Part shown: piece by piece, positions 63,679 to 64,000 of the stretch
Numbering within the stretch: the stretch's first letter is position 1
Layout of the letters: the number at the start of each line of letters is the position of its first letter
DNA from: Hymenolepis diminuta
Taxonomy: Eukaryota; Platyhelminthes; Cestoda; Cyclophyllidea; Hymenolepididae
DNA length: 64,000 nt
Assembly (NCBI GenBank): GCA_900708905.1
Contig: CAADRB010000044.1
Coordinates: forward strand, 597,303 to 661,302
Direction: 5' to 3'
Notes under the pieces: generated by a model
Told to the model about the DNA's origin: nothing
The model's input: the letters and a program-made list of their open reading frames with translations, nothing else
Databases searched by the model: none
Translations under genes and position numbers: made by a program

Positions 63679-64000
63679 ACATGGGCTGAAAAGTCCCGGG
63701 CCTAACACATAGATGGCGCTAGTTTTATTGTAGTCACCTTTTTTCTGTTAATACTAACCTTCAAAAGACAGCTGTTAAAATTTCATGATATTCTATTTAT
63801 TAGTTTGTGAGTTATTGTGCTAAGAGTGACGCTACTTTGGTTATTTTCAAAACAATGGATCGATAACAATTTCGTGTTTTAATTTTACACTGCTTCTTGA
63901 CGGGAGAAAATACCGTTCAAGAGAAGCAATGGCTTGCAAAGTGTTCTGGGGACTCCGCTCCATCAGAAACAACAATAAAACGTTGGTTTGCTGACTTCAA
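63679..64000 (+). mobile_element. Mariner element, 5' end (cut by the window edge)
   Basis: It begins with a terminal-repeat-like sequence, GGGCTGAAAAGTCCCGGGCC, followed by ACATAGATGGCGCTAG, typical of mariner ends in arthropods, about 170 bp before a transposase start. The 3' part lies outside the window. Confidence 0.75.
63855..64000 (+). pseudogene. Mariner DD34D transposase, N-terminal part with an early stop
   Basis: From the ATG at 63855 the frame reads MDR, a TAA stop, then QFRVLILHCFLTGENTV and SAPSETTIKRWFADF. This is the N-terminal helix-turn-helix region of mariner transposases. The stop is the fourth codon; the rest of the visible frame is open. The copy is therefore probably inactive, unless a later start is used. 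The catalytic domain is beyond the window. Confidence 0.8.

Overview
The window looks like nuclear DNA of an arthropod, most likely a copepod such as a salmon louse. The sequence is strongly AT-rich, the genes have short exons with GT-AG introns, the recognisable proteins are animal-type, and there are decayed Tc1/mariner elements, a tRNA-derived SINE and several other short dispersed repeats. The species is an inference; only a metazoan nuclear genome is certain.

Layout. 526-8534 (+): the 3' part of a C2H2 zinc-finger gene in which each of 13 fingers has its own 87-nt exon. 13271-14735 (-): a complete seven-exon ZMYND15-like MYND gene. 19348-19869 (-): RMI2, in one exon. 24297-27656 (-): STRAP, a WD40 protein, in five exons. 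29842-40268 (-): BPNT2/IMPAD1-like Golgi nucleotide phosphatase, in five exons with repeat-filled introns. 40911-49681 (+): scattered candidate exons of an unrecognised gene. 51176-55106 (-): an unrecognised 1,166-aa AT-hook nuclear protein in four coding exons. 60650-61975: a broken DD37D-type mariner-like element. 63679-64000: the start of a second mariner element, cut by the window edge.

The rest is intergenic or intronic DNA. It contains a tRNA-headed SINE family with about ten pieces, a roughly 310-bp repeat with four pieces, two smaller repeat families and several pyrimidine-rich islands.

The genes do not form a pathway. RMI2 (genome stability), STRAP (SMN complex and signalling), BPNT2 (PAP breakdown in the Golgi) and the two zinc-binding proteins are ordinary housekeeping or regulatory neighbours. 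The most distinctive feature is the zinc-finger gene: uniform symmetric exons, with alternating short and long introns that suggest growth by duplication of a two-exon, two-finger cassette. Exon joins were worked out by hand; for the four spliced genes with complete models on the minus strand, every join keeps frame and the summed length divides by three.
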